NCBI GenBank assembly: GCA_001772005.1
Contig: MERI01000241.1
Coordinates: 1 to 64,000 of the forward strand
DNA from: Betaproteobacteria bacterium RIFCSPLOWO2_12_FULL_62_58
GTDB lineage: Bacteria > Pseudomonadota > Gammaproteobacteria > Burkholderiales > SG8-41
Direction: 5' to 3'
Length of the DNA: 64,000 nucleotides
Part shown: positions 1 through 7,552 of the stretch, piece after piece
Position numbering within the stretch: position 1 is the stretch's first letter
Layout: every line of letters begins with the position of its first letter
The notes under the pieces: generated by a model
What the model saw: the letters and a program-made list of their open reading frames with translations, nothing else
Databases searched by the model: none
Told to the model about the DNA's origin: nothing
Translations under genes and position numbers: made by a program

Positions 1-94
1 GTGACGCCCTTGCCGTTTCCCTAGCCTTCGGCTCTGCGAAAACCTGGCTGTCGGACTCCCACCGACATAGTTACGTGCCATGCCCGGCACACAC
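1..94 (-). mobile_element. Possible 5' end of a group II intron, cut by window edge
   Basis: Read on the minus strand, this stretch begins GTGTG followed by CCGGGCATGGCACGT. It then has a hairpin GTCGG-TGGGAGT-CCGAC and ends GGCAAGGGCGTCAC at the window edge. The GTGYG start, the CGGGCATGG block and the short GGGAGTCC hairpin are features I associate with the 5' domain of bacterial group II introns. The reverse transcriptase would lie beyond the left edge and is not visible. The call rests on remembered consensus, so it is tentative. The intron would begin at about 92-94, inside the attC-like site that follows. Confidence 0.4.
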
Positions 95-150
95 GTCCGC
101 AGCCACCGGCGCGCGCGCGTCCGCGTGGGCTGCGTAGTTAGGCGTCACCT
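95..150 (-). other. attC-like integron recombination site, apparently interrupted
   Basis: On the minus strand, GTGACGCCTAAC contains the inverse core GCCTAAC (RYYYAAC) right at the stop codon of the upstream gene. The arm CGCAGCCCAC follows, then a GC-rich loop, then GGTGGCTGCG. These arms pair except for one extra C in the first, which is the extrahelical base expected of attC sites. The expected second core GTTAGGC is missing because the candidate intron starts there. The gene-to-site spacing is typical of gene cassettes. Confidence 0.5.
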
Positions 151-714
151 TCCGAGAAGACGGCATAGTTCTTCGACGAACCGCACATGCGTTCGATGAC
201 CTATCTGCGGACGATCAGTGCCCGAGTACGTCGCGCGCACCTTGACAAAGTGGCCCCTTCGACTGGCTAGGTAGAGATGTGAAAGTACCGTCTCACGAAC
301 ACCGGGCTTCACCTCGGTGTATTGGAAGGCCGCGTGTAACATCGGTACGCCAGCTACGTTAAAGCGTTCCTCCTGCGCCAGGACTTTGGCATCGGAATAG
401 GTTTGGTGGATGTTGCTCTTGGCCTCGGCAAATTCGCGTTGACTTGTTAGGGCATCTATACCGTCAGGAAGTCTTTGAAGTGTTCGGTCATAGACGAATA
501 CAGATATCTTTACGCCAGGAGCGTTGTATAGCAGCGTGACGCCGAGTCCAGGGTTTGTCTTGTCGTTGTCAATTACTGATTGGAGTTCAAAGCCCGCCAG
601 TCGTTTCGGAAAATCAAACCCGCCGACCACCTCACCGCGCAAGGATTGGCTAAGGGTGAGGAGAAAAGCTCCAATGGCGCAAGCGAAGACCTTCCGCAGG
701 ATGTGGGCTGACAT
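145..714 (-). CDS. Hypothetical secreted protein, probable integron cassette gene
   Basis: The 189-residue protein starts at an ATG at 714. I prefer this to an upstream in-frame Met because the hydrophobic stretch (residues about 6-22, ending near RGE) then becomes an N-terminal signal peptide. The mature part is a mixed alpha/beta-looking domain with no motif I recognise. Its stop codon lies inside an attC-like site, as in cassette genes, and it shares orientation with the next cassette-like gene at 803-1186. It is not linked in function to the moa genes. Function is unknown; export to the periplasm is the only prediction I would make. Confidence 0.6.
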   Translation of the reverse strand: MSAHILRKVFACAIGAFLLTLSQSLRGEVVGGFDFPKRLAGFELQSVIDNDKTNPGLGVTLLYNAPGVKISVFVYDRTLQRLPDGIDALTSQREFAEAKSNIHQTYSDAKVLAQEERFNVAGVPMLHAAFQYTEVKPGVRETVLSHLYLASRRGHFVKVRATYSGTDRPQIGHRTHVRFVEELCRLLGR

Positions 715-717
715 CTG

Positions 718-815
718 TCGCTTTGCTTTGTGAGAGACGGGCGTGTGCCCCCCGCGCCTGCACAGCAAAGCGATTCCGTTAGGGGCGACGTGGGGCGCCC
801 TCTTAGGCATCACGT
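718..815 (-). other. Degenerate cassette boundary (second attC-like region)
   Basis: On the minus strand, GTGATGCCTAAG overlaps the stop of the upstream gene and resembles an inverse core with one change. A stem TCGCTTTGC/GCAAAGCGA lies inside the region. No good GTTRRRY core closes the site, so it is either decayed or a shortened boundary. It is listed because it separates two same-strand orphan genes exactly where a cassette junction would be. Confidence 0.35.
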
Positions 816-1186
816 TTTGAAGCAAGTGCAAGCCTCACCTCCCTTTCCGCGGGGCACGCAACTCCGCCTGTGCCAAAGTCTGTATCAAAGGGAAACGCGC
901 GACATGGCCTGGGGCGGACCGGATAGATGCCGCATGCATATGTTGAGCCCTCTCGTTGAAGGAATGGGCAGGGACGCCGCTTCGCCTCATCTGGTATCCA
1001 ATGCTTTCCGTCGCCGGCGGAACTGCCGTAATACGTGTGGATAAGGTCTTTGATCGTCATCCCCAAGTACGTCGCCATATCATGAATCCGCTCCGGATCA
1101 TATGGAAGACCGGCCTCCATGCAGCACTTCCCACATCGATGGCACTTAAAGAGAGACCATTCCTCGGCGTTGCGTGGATGCACCAC
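803..1186 (-). CDS. YkgJ-like cysteine-cluster protein (putative Zn/Fe-chelating)
   Basis: The frame is open to 1384, but a cassette core site at 1195-1206 suggests translation starts inside it, at one of two adjacent GTG codons near 1183-1186, giving about 127 residues. The motif CHRCGKCC is followed by ACGIYPVRPRPCRAFP. This is the CxxCxxCC plus C-x-I-Y-x-x-R-P-x-x-C pattern of the YkgJ/UPF0153 family, thought to bind zinc or an iron-sulfur cluster. The stop lies in an attC-like inverse core. The start is uncertain and the cellular role of this family is not established. Confidence 0.6.
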   Translation of the reverse strand: MVHPRNAEEWSLFKCHRCGKCCMEAGLPYDPERIHDMATYLGMTIKDLIHTYYGSSAGDGKHWIPDEAKRRPCPFLQREGSTYACGIYPVRPRPCRAFPFDTDFGTGGVACPAEREVRLALASKRDA

Positions 1187-1349
1187 GGTATCTGTGACGC
1201 CTAACTTGTAATGAACCTGGTCGTAAAAAAGCTGAACCCATATACCAGCATATACAAGCATCTGCCTCCATATATCTGCATCTGCCCGAGTATATCTATC
1301 GGCATATCGTTTTCGTCCATCTCGCGCCCTCCCGCTCTCCCGGCTTCTG
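1187..1349 (-). other. Cassette core site plus short ATATG-rich direct repeats
   Basis: A GTTAGGCGTCAC core (GTTRRRY) reads on the minus strand at 1206-1195, matching the outer arm of the attC-like site at 138-148. Upstream of it (1230-1315) the minus strand carries repeats of GGCAGATGC followed by ATATATGG or TATATGC. This could be the attI-like end of the array or unrelated low-complexity DNA. No integrase gene lies next to it, since moaE follows directly. Confidence 0.35.
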
Positions 1350-1808
1350 TCAGCCTTTGAGCCGCCAGCGCCCGGCGGCGACATCGTCGGATGTGCGCGC
1401 GTCGACCCAGCGCGCGCCGGCGCCGGTCTGTTCTTTTTTCCAAAACGGCGCGCGGGTCTTCAGGTAATCCATGATGAATTCGCACGCGGCGAAGGCGTCG
1501 CCGCGATGCGCGCTGGTGACGACGACCAGCACGATCGGGTCGGTGGGCTTGAGAAGACCCACGCGGTGGATGACCAGCGCATCGAAGATATGCCAGCGGC
1601 CCCGCGCCTGGGTGACGATCTCCTCGATCGCCTTCTCCGTCATGCCGGGATAGTGCTCGAGGGTCATCTCGGACACGGCGTCGCCTTCGTTCACGTCGCG
1701 CACGACGCCGATGAAGCTCGCGATCGCGCCGATTTTCGGATTGCCGCGGCGCAACGCCGCGATCTCGGCACCGGTATCGAAGTCTTCGATCTGGATTCGG
1801 ACGGTCAT
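1350..1808 (-). CDS. moaE: Molybdopterin synthase catalytic subunit
   Basis: This 152-residue protein transfers sulfur from MoaD thiocarboxylate to cyclic pyranopterin monophosphate to form molybdopterin. The sequence shows the MoaE pattern GAIASFIGVVRD, LEHYPGMTEKAIEEI, HRVGLLKPTD and APFWKKE with the conserved lysines. The start at 1808 (MTVRIQIEDFD) was chosen because the upstream frame runs into a tandem-repeat hairpin. moaD lies just upstream on the same strand, about 130 bp away across that repeat. It fits a local set of cofactor genes serving the two molybdopterin enzymes in the window. Confidence 0.95.
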   Translation of the reverse strand: MTVRIQIEDFDTGAEIAALRRGNPKIGAIASFIGVVRDVNEGDAVSEMTLEHYPGMTEKAIEEIVTQARGRWHIFDALVIHRVGLLKPTDPIVLVVVTSAHRGDAFAACEFIMDYLKTRAPFWKKEQTGAGARWVDARTSDDVAAGRWRLKG

Positions 1809-1810
1809 AT

Positions 1811-1949
1811 TTGACGGGTGACGAGATAAGAGTGACGAAAGATAGTGACGAAAACGGGTGACGAACAAACTCTTCGTCTTCCGATTATTCTGTCGCGTCA
1901 CCTCTTCCCGTCACTTTTTCCGTCACCTCCTATCGTCACTCTCATCCAC
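1811..1949 (-). repeat. Degenerate-word hairpin built from GTGACGA
   Basis: On the plus strand one arm holds four spaced copies of GTGACGA. The other arm holds four copies of the complement (CGTCACC, CGTCACT, TCGTCACTC). The two can fold into a long imperfect hairpin. It fills the gap between moaE and moaD and reaches the 3' end of moaD. Confidence 0.7.
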
Positions 1950-2196
1950 CCGTAACTGGCGGAAAAAATGCGATCTCGTCACCGTCGGCAACCTGGGTGT
2001 CGCCGCTTGCGATATGCTGGTTGACCGCGGCGCGAACCGCTTTATTCGCGGCCAGTTCCTGGCCCCAGAACCCACCGCGGGCAACCAACAACGCCCGCAC
2101 GCCGTCGAGGTCCCGCACGTTCCGAGGCAGTACGATCTGTTCGGAGCCGGTACCCAACGCCTCGCGCAGCCGGGCAAAATAAAGCACGGTAATCAT
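1942..2196 (-). CDS. moaD: Molybdopterin synthase sulfur carrier subunit
   Basis: This 84-residue ubiquitin-like protein ends in Gly-Gly, the residue pair that is adenylated and converted to a thiocarboxylate to supply sulfur to MoaE. It starts MITVLYFARLREALG, the usual MoaD opening, and has GDEIAFFPPVTGG at the C-terminus. Length is normal for the family. It lies upstream of moaE on the same strand, so the two are probably co-transcribed despite the repeat between them. The activating MoeB-type enzyme is not in the window. Confidence 0.95.
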   Translation of the reverse strand: MITVLYFARLREALGTGSEQIVLPRNVRDLDGVRALLVARGGFWGQELAANKAVRAAVNQHIASGDTQVADGDEIAFFPPVTGG

Positions 2197-2246
2197 GGTG
2201 TTAGCTTACACCCCGGGAACCGCAATTCCAAGCGCAAAAACCATCA

Positions 2247-2319
2247 ACCACAGAGAGCACAGGGAAAAATATTGATGCTTTTGATATTTCTCTCTGTGTT
2301 CTCTGTGCTCTCCGTGGCT
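2247..2319. repeat. Hairpin of CACAGAG words between moaD and mobB
   Basis: The left arm reads CCACAGAGAGCACAGGGA and the right arm carries CTCTGTGTTCTCTGTGCTCTCCGTGG, its approximate complement. A short AT-rich loop separates them. From memory, similar ACAGAG/CTCTGTG repeats are scattered in many environmental bacterial genomes. It is one of the word-type hairpins of this window. Confidence 0.7.
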
Positions 2320-2331
2320 AAGGCCTTTCTG

Positions 2332-2826
2332 TCAGGCAAGCCCGACGTGCTTCAGGATGAAATCAGCGATGGCCTGTGGCTGATTGAGATCGAACTGCGG
2401 CAGGCGGGTGTCGAGGTGCTGGTCGGCGGCGATGGCGACGATATCCCCGTCGTGAGGATGCAGCAGCGATTCCCCGACCTCCACGCGATATACCTCGAGC
2501 TTGGGGACGTGTTCGCGCTTGAATCCCTCAATCAGCAGCAGATCGCAGGGCGTAATGCGCTTGACGTGCTCGGCGAGCCCGGGCTCGGGTGTGCCGTGCA
2601 GTTCATGCATCAGCACCCAACGGCGCGAAGACGTCACGAGCACCTCCGCACATCCGGCCTTCCGGTGGCGATATGAATCCTTTCCCGGCTTGTCGACATC
2701 GAACGCGTGGTGCGCGTGCTTGATCAGCGACACCTTGAGCCCGCGCACGGTGAACAGCGGAATCAGCTGCTCGATCAGCGTCGTCTTGCCGCTGCCGGAG
2801 TAGCCGGCAAAGCCGAAGACTTTCAT
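2332..2826 (-). CDS. mobB: Molybdopterin-guanine dinucleotide biosynthesis adapter MobB
   Basis: This 164-residue P-loop protein has Walker A GYSGSGKTT at residues 7-15, the KHAHHAFDVDKPGKDSYRHRKAG region typical of MobB, and LLLIEGFK as Walker B. MobB binds GTP and helps MobA form the guanine-dinucleotide form of the cofactor used by DMSO-reductase-family enzymes. The start at 2826 gives MKVFGFAGYSGSGKTT, which matches the family. An upstream in-frame Met is unlikely. mobA lies about 20 kb away at 22314, so the pair is split. Confidence 0.93.
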   Translation of the reverse strand: MKVFGFAGYSGSGKTTLIEQLIPLFTVRGLKVSLIKHAHHAFDVDKPGKDSYRHRKAGCAEVLVTSSRRWVLMHELHGTPEPGLAEHVKRITPCDLLLIEGFKREHVPKLEVYRVEVGESLLHPHDGDIVAIAADQHLDTRLPQFDLNQPQAIADFILKHVGLA

Positions 2827-2952
2827 GGACTGAAGATAAAATGAACGACGGATGATACTGCGATCCGCGCTTTCGAACCAGCACCAGCCGGCCCAGGGTA
2901 ATCCAGCATTCCGGGCACCGGCAATCAATGCGTTGTGATATCGTTCGCCGGC

Positions 2953-3705
2953 ATGGAACTCCAGGAAGTCATTATTCTGTGTGCGCTGTTTTTCCTGGTC
3001 GCGACCCTGTACACGACGGTCGGCCATGCCGGCGCTTCGGGTTACCTCGCCATGATGGGGCTCATCGGCCTGGCGCCCGCGGTGATGCGCCCCACCGCTC
3101 TCCTGCTCAACATTCTTGTCGCCGCATTCACCGTGTACCGCTTTCGCCAGGCGCGTTATTTTTCATGGCGTGGTCTTTGGCCGTTCCTGCTGGGCTCGGT
3201 GCCGTTCGCCGCATTGGGCGGCATGCAGAATCTGGCCCCCGGTAATTATTACGCAGCCGTTGGCGTCGTTCTGCTGCTGTCCGCCTTATACATGATCTGG
3301 CGCGCGCTCGGCTCACGCATTGCGATGGAAGAAAGCGTTGTTCGCGTCAAGCGCCTGCCCGCAATATTCATCGGGGCCCTGGTCGGCCTGCTGTCGGGTC
3401 TCACCGGGACAGGCGGCGGAATTTTTCTGAGTCCGACGCTGCTCATGCTCAATTGGGCCGGCCCGAAGACTACCGCGGGAATCTCCGCGCCGTTCATTCT
3501 GGTCAATTCCACTACAGCCCTGATCGCGGGAGCGGCGACGGTTCAATCGATCCCGCCCGAGATGCCCTGGCTTGCCGCCACGGCGCTCGCCGGCGCCTTG
3601 CTCGGCACCTGGCTCGGTTTGCAGCGGCTGCAGCAGAAAGGGCTGCTGTTGACGCTGGCGATTGTGATGTCGCTGGCCGGGGTCAAGCTTCTGCTTATCG
3701 CGTAG
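2953..3705 (+). CDS. TauE/SafE-family membrane transporter
   Basis: This protein of about 250 residues has seven or eight hydrophobic segments and the two half-repeats typical of TauE/SafE (formerly DUF81). The first carries TTVGHAGASGYLAMMGL and the second GLLSGLTGTGGGIFLSPTLL. Family members are proposed to export sulfite, sulfoacetate or related anions. The start MELQEV at 2953 is preferred; a Met six codons upstream is possible. It converges on tupA, and the two stop codons overlap by 11 bp. Sitting beside a tungstate transporter, it may handle an oxyanion, but the substrate cannot be read from sequence. Confidence 0.85.
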   Translation: MELQEVIILCALFFLVATLYTTVGHAGASGYLAMMGLIGLAPAVMRPTALLLNILVAAFTVYRFRQARYFSWRGLWPFLLGSVPFAALGGMQNLAPGNYYAAVGVVLLLSALYMIWRALGSRIAMEESVVRVKRLPAIFIGALVGLLSGLTGTGGGIFLSPTLLMLNWAGPKTTAGISAPFILVNSTTALIAGAATVQSIPPEMPWLAATALAGALLGTWLGLQRLQQKGLLLTLAIVMSLAGVKLLLIA

Positions 3706-4528
3706 ACGCGGCGTTCGGGAAGAACAACTGCTCGCCGCCGATCTTGTAGCCGGCGATCGTCTTCTGACCATCGGACGAGACCACCCAGTCGACGAACGCC
3801 TGTCCCAGGGCCTTCTTCACGTGCGGGTGTTTTGCGGGATTGACCAGCATGACACCGTACTGATTGAACAGGCGCTGGTCGCCCTCAACGACGATCGCAA
3901 GGTCGCCGCGGTTCTTGAATGAGAGCCAGGTGCCGCGATCGGCAAGAATGTAGGCGTTCATCGAGGACGCGGTGTTTAGCGCCGGGCCCATACCCTGCCC
4001 CGTGTCGCGGTACCAAGGCCCTTTGTCCCTGGCGATGTCGATACCTGCCATCTTCCACAGGTCGAGTTCGGCGATATGAGTGCCACTGCGGTCGCCGCGC
4101 GAAACGAACGGCGCGGCGGCAGCCTCGATCTTGCGCAACGCGTCGAGGATGTCCTTGCCGCCCGCGACTTTCGCCGGATCGGACTTCGGGCCCACCAGGA
4201 TGAAATCGTTGTACATCACCGGGAAACGCTTCACCCCGTGACCTTCGGCGAGAAATTTCTCCTCGGCCGACTTGGCGTGCACGAACACCACGTCGGCATC
4301 GCCCCGCCGCGCCATGTCGAGCGCCTGGCCGGTACCCAACGCCACCACGCGCACCTGGATGCCGGTCTTTTTCTCGAAGACCGGCAGCAGGTGCTTGAAC
4401 AGCCCCGACTGCTCGGTCGAAGTGGTGGACGCGACGGTGATGAATTTCTCCTGCGCCCACGCCGCCGGCGTCGCCAACAAACCGGTAGCGAAACCATATG
4501 TCAAGAATATTCCCCGGATCATTGCCAC
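3695..4528 (-). CDS. tupA: Tungstate ABC transporter substrate-binding protein
   Basis: This 277-residue periplasmic protein has a signal peptide (residues 1-25, ending AAWAQ) followed by ITVASTTSTEQSGLFKHLLPVFEKKTG. The STTST-xx-SGLF segment is the TupA oxyanion-binding signature and differs from the ModA pattern. Further family blocks are GDADVVFVHAKSAEEKF, FVSRGDRSGTH and GMGPALNTASSMNAYILADRGTW. It is the last gene of tupB-tupC-tupA and overlaps tupC by 10 bp. Tungstate specificity is inferred from the signature. That fits the nearby formate dehydrogenase, a class often using tungsten. Confidence 0.93.
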   Translation of the reverse strand: MAMIRGIFLTYGFATGLLATPAAWAQEKFITVASTTSTEQSGLFKHLLPVFEKKTGIQVRVVALGTGQALDMARRGDADVVFVHAKSAEEKFLAEGHGVKRFPVMYNDFILVGPKSDPAKVAGGKDILDALRKIEAAAAPFVSRGDRSGTHIAELDLWKMAGIDIARDKGPWYRDTGQGMGPALNTASSMNAYILADRGTWLSFKNRGDLAIVVEGDQRLFNQYGVMLVNPAKHPHVKKALGQAFVDWVVSSDGQKTIAGYKIGGEQLFFPNAASTR

Positions 4529-5229
4529 GGCAGTTCTCCTTTGATGAACGACGCCGCTTCCGCCGAGGCCGGCTGCTTGAAAAATTGCCCGGCCGGCGCG
4601 CGCTCCGCGAGCCGGCCTTCGTTGAGAAACAGAATCTCGTCCGCGAACCGCCGCGCCTGGCCGAGATTGTGCGTGGTCATGATGATCTTGGTGCCGCTCG
4701 CGTGGATCTGGCCGATGATGTATTCGACTTCACGCGTCGCGCCGGGGTCGAGATTGGCGGTGGGCTCGTCCAGGAACAGCACCTCGGGACCCGGCGCCCA
4801 GGCGCGCGCGAGCGCCAGGCGCTGCTGCTCTCCGCCGGACAGCACGCGCGCCGGCCGGCCGGCCCTGTCGGCGAGCCCCACCACGTCCAGCACATCGCGT
4901 GCGCGCAGCTCGCGCTCGGCACGCGACACGCCGGCGAGCTTGAGGCCGTAGACCACGTTCGCCAGCACCGAGCGGCGCAGCATCACCGGTCGCTGGAACA
5001 CCATCGCCTGCTCGCGCGGCCGTCGCGTTTCATGCGTCCCCTGCCACGCGATGGTGCCGGACGTAGGCTGCAGCAAGCCATGACACAGCCGCATCAGCAC
5101 GCTCTTGCCCGCACCATTGGGACCGAGTATGACGGTGCGGGGACCGGTCCCGATCTCGCACGACACGCGATCGATGATGGTTCTGCCGCGGGCCGCAAAA
5201 CACACGGCATCGAGCGCAAGCGGAAGCAC
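4519..5229 (-). CDS. tupC: Tungstate ABC transporter ATP-binding protein
   Basis: This 236-residue ABC ATPase has Walker A GPNGAGKS, the Q-loop at QRPVMLRRS, the signature LSGGEQQRLALARAW and Walker B VLFLDEPTANLD. The open frame runs far upstream, but that part overlaps the permease gene. The GTG at 5229 starts the protein 20 bp after the tupB stop and gives a normal N-terminus (LPLALDAVCFAARG). It energises tungstate uptake with TupB and TupA. The C-terminus matches short TupC forms with no regulatory TOBE domain. Confidence 0.92.
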   Translation of the reverse strand: MLPLALDAVCFAARGRTIIDRVSCEIGTGPRTVILGPNGAGKSVLMRLCHGLLQPTSGTIAWQGTHETRRPREQAMVFQRPVMLRRSVLANVVYGLKLAGVSRAERELRARDVLDVVGLADRAGRPARVLSGGEQQRLALARAWAPGPEVLFLDEPTANLDPGATREVEYIIGQIHASGTKIIMTTHNLGQARRFADEILFLNEGRLAERAPAGQFFKQPASAEAASFIKGELPWQ

Positions 5230-5249
5230 GGTCCTCGTCTCCGTCCGGT

Positions 5250-5954
5250 TCAGCCGTAACGGCGCTGCGCCGTTTCCTTCACCCACTGCGCCGCAGCATT
5301 GATGGCGAGCACCAGGCTCACCAGAATGATGCCCAGCCCGAGCGCAAGCGGCAGATCGCCCTTGCTGGTTTCCAGTGCAATCGCAGTCGTCATCACGCGC
5401 GTGACGCCGTCGATATTGCCGCCGACGATGATCACGGCACCGACCTCGGCCGCGGCGCGCCCGAAGCCCGCGAGCACTATCGTCACTATTGAAAACCGCG
5501 TATCCCAGATGAGAGTCAATGCCGAGGCAACGGGACCGGCGCCGAGCGAGCGCAGCTGTTCCTCGTACTCGCGCCACGCGTCTTCAATGACCTGCCGCGA
5601 CAGCGCGGCGATAATGGGTGCGACCAGAATCGCCTGCGCGATGACCATCGCGACCGGCGTAAACAGCAGGCCCAACTGCCCAAGCGGACCCGCCCGTGAC
5701 AACAGCAGATAAACCAGCAACCCGACCACCACCGGCGGCAGGCCCATCAGTCCGTTCAGCACCGCGATCAGAGTTTGCCGCCCCCGGAAACGGGTGACAC
5801 CGATCACCGCACCGACCGGCAGACCGACGACAGTGGCGATGACCACCGCCGCAAGACTCACTTCGAGGCTCAGCGCGACGATGGCCACCAGGTTTGCGTC
5901 AAACCGCCCGATCAAGCGCGCCGCTTCGCTCAATGCCAGCAGGATATCGCCCAT
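5250..5954 (-). CDS. tupB: Tungstate ABC transporter permease
   Basis: This 234-residue inner-membrane permease has about five or six hydrophobic segments. It carries the coupling-loop motif EEQLRSLGAGPVASALTLI, in which Gly is followed about ten residues on by a hydrophobic run, as in binding-protein-dependent permeases. AAAEVGAVIIVGGNIDGVTRVMTTAI is typical of TupB. It is the first gene of the tup operon and is divergent from moeA, with a REP-like palindrome in the 186 bp between them. Promoter elements for either side could not be assigned. Confidence 0.92.
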   Translation of the reverse strand: MGDILLALSEAARLIGRFDANLVAIVALSLEVSLAAVVIATVVGLPVGAVIGVTRFRGRQTLIAVLNGLMGLPPVVVGLLVYLLLSRAGPLGQLGLLFTPVAMVIAQAILVAPIIAALSRQVIEDAWREYEEQLRSLGAGPVASALTLIWDTRFSIVTIVLAGFGRAAAEVGAVIIVGGNIDGVTRVMTTAIALETSKGDLPLALGLGIILVSLVLAINAAAQWVKETAQRRYG

Positions 5955-6008
5955 GTCGGCTTGCCGTTCACGTCGTTTGTGGCATCTTGTTGATCAAGGC
6001 CTGCATTC

Positions 6009-6044
6009 TAGGAGTTTGTCGGACTTCGCCCCGACAAACTCCTA
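6009..6044. repeat. REP-like palindrome, copy 1
   Basis: TAGGAGTTTGTCGG and its exact complement CCGACAAACTCCTA flank an 8-base loop. The palindrome is followed by ATGCAAAACCGGCG and AT-rich DNA. The same block occurs at 37202, where 49 of the first 51 or so bases appear to match by eye. It lies between divergent tupB and moeA. Confidence 0.85.
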
Positions 6045-6140
6045 ATGCAAAACCGGCGCTAAAAGAATTGCAGAAGAGGATAACAGATACTCAAATCCTG
6101 TAAACTTTCGGCTCATACCGGGCTTAAATGAGGTTTAGCG

Positions 6141-7415
6141 ATGAACGACCAGCCGCAATCCCTCCGTCAGCTTTCCTGCGCCGACGATTTTGATCCGAAT
6201 TCGATGCCGGTTGACAAGGCGCGCGAAGTCATCGCCCGCTTTCTTTCCCCGGTGACCACCATCGAGCGCGCGCACATCCGCGCCGCGCTGGGCCGCGTGC
6301 TGGCGCAGGATGTGATTTCGCCGCTCGACGTTCCCGCGCACGACAACTCGGCGATGGATGGTTACGCGGTACGGTTTGCCGACTTGAGCGGCGACGGCCC
6401 GGCGACGTTCAAGGTCACGGGCACGGCACTCGCCGGCGCACCGTTCAAGGGAACGCTCAAGGCCGACGAGTGCGTGCGCATCATGACCGGCGCGGTAGTG
6501 CCGCAAGGCGCGGACACTATCGTCATGCAGGAGCGCGTCGAAGTCAGGGGCGACCAAGTGATGATCGGCGGCGGGCACCGCAAGGGACAAAGCCTGCGCC
6601 GCGCCGGCGAGGACCTCAAGGCCGGACAGACGGCGCTGAAGCGCGGCCAGGTGCTGCGCCCTGCCGAGATCGGGCTCATCGCCTCGCTCGGGATTGGCGA
6701 GGTGACGGTTTACCGCAGGCTGCGGGTTGCGTTTTTCTCCACGGGCGACGAGCTGATATCGATCGGCGCCGTGCCGCAGGAGGGCCAGATCTATGACAGC
6801 AATCGTTATACGCTCTACGGCATGCTCGCGAGGCTCGGCTGCGAAGCGATCGACATGGGCGTCGTGCGCGACGATCCCAAGCTGCTGGAGGACGCGTTTT
6901 CGGAGGCGGCGGCAGCGGCCGATGTCGTGATCACGAGCGGCGGCGTGTCAGTCGGGGAAGCCGACTTCGTGAAGGATCTCCTCAACAAAATGGGCGAAGT
7001 GGTGTTCTGGAAAATCGCGATGAAACCCGGGCGCCCGCTCGCCTACGGCAAGATCGGAGATGCGCACTTCTTCGGGCTGCCCGGCAATCCGGTATCGGTC
7101 ATGGTGACTTTCTACCAGTTCGTGCGCGATGCGCTGCTCAAATTGTCCGGCCGCGATCCCGTGCCGCCGCTGCCGGCTTTCAAGGTGCCCTGCACTTCCA
7201 CGCTCAAGAAAGCGCCGGGGCGCACCGAGTTCCAGCGCGGCGTCCTCGCACAGAACGCGGCCGGCAACTGGAACGTGCGCGTCACCGGCGATCAGGGCTC
7301 CGGCATTCTGCGCTCGATGTCCGAAGCCAACTGCTTCATCATCCTGCCCACCGAGCAGGGGAATGTGGCGCCGGGAACGCTGGTTGAGGTCCAGGTCATG
7401 GAAGGCGTGGTCTGA
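6141..7415 (+). CDS. moeA: Molybdopterin molybdenumtransferase
   Basis: This 424-residue enzyme inserts molybdate (or tungstate) into adenylated molybdopterin. It shows the MoeA blocks SAMDGYAVR, MTGAVVPQGADTIVMQE, STGDEL, SGGVSVGEADFVKD, MKPGRPLAYG and GLPGNPVSVMVTFYQF, and has a normal length. A GAGG about 9 bases before the ATG supports the start. It is divergent from the tungstate transporter, so uptake and insertion of the metal are encoded back to back. The N-terminal 20 residues (QSLRQLSCADDFD) are common in betaproteobacterial MoeA. Confidence 0.95.
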   Translation: MNDQPQSLRQLSCADDFDPNSMPVDKAREVIARFLSPVTTIERAHIRAALGRVLAQDVISPLDVPAHDNSAMDGYAVRFADLSGDGPATFKVTGTALAGAPFKGTLKADECVRIMTGAVVPQGADTIVMQERVEVRGDQVMIGGGHRKGQSLRRAGEDLKAGQTALKRGQVLRPAEIGLIASLGIGEVTVYRRLRVAFFSTGDELISIGAVPQEGQIYDSNRYTLYGMLARLGCEAIDMGVVRDDPKLLEDAFSEAAAAADVVITSGGVSVGEADFVKDLLNKMGEVVFWKIAMKPGRPLAYGKIGDAHFFGLPGNPVSVMVTFYQFVRDALLKLSGRDPVPPLPAFKVPCTSTLKKAPGRTEFQRGVLAQNAAGNWNVRVTGDQGSGILRSMSEANCFIILPTEQGNVAPGTLVEVQVMEGVV

Positions 7416-7444
7416 AGACTCCGGGATTGCCGCATATTTTTCTG

Positions 7445-7473
7445 TTGACAACCCCTCTTTGATTGGGGATTAT
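7445..7473 (+). promoter_or_regulatory. Sigma70-type promoter for the TRAP operon
   Basis: TTGACA is separated by 17 bases from GATTAT. The spacer contains CCCC and GGGG arms that could form an operator. The site is 80 bp before the dctP start codon, which has a strong AAGGAGG ribosome binding site. Confidence 0.5.
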
Positions 7474-7552
7474 CACCAAGCTCGAGACCGACACAACCAC
7501 ATTCTCCCGGCAAGCGCCGCAGGATCACATTGTGTCCAAGGAGGGGAATTAG

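Noticed and set aside
1187-1349. Integron integrase gene next to the outer core
   Set aside because: No tyrosine-recombinase frame exists on either strand here; moaE follows directly.
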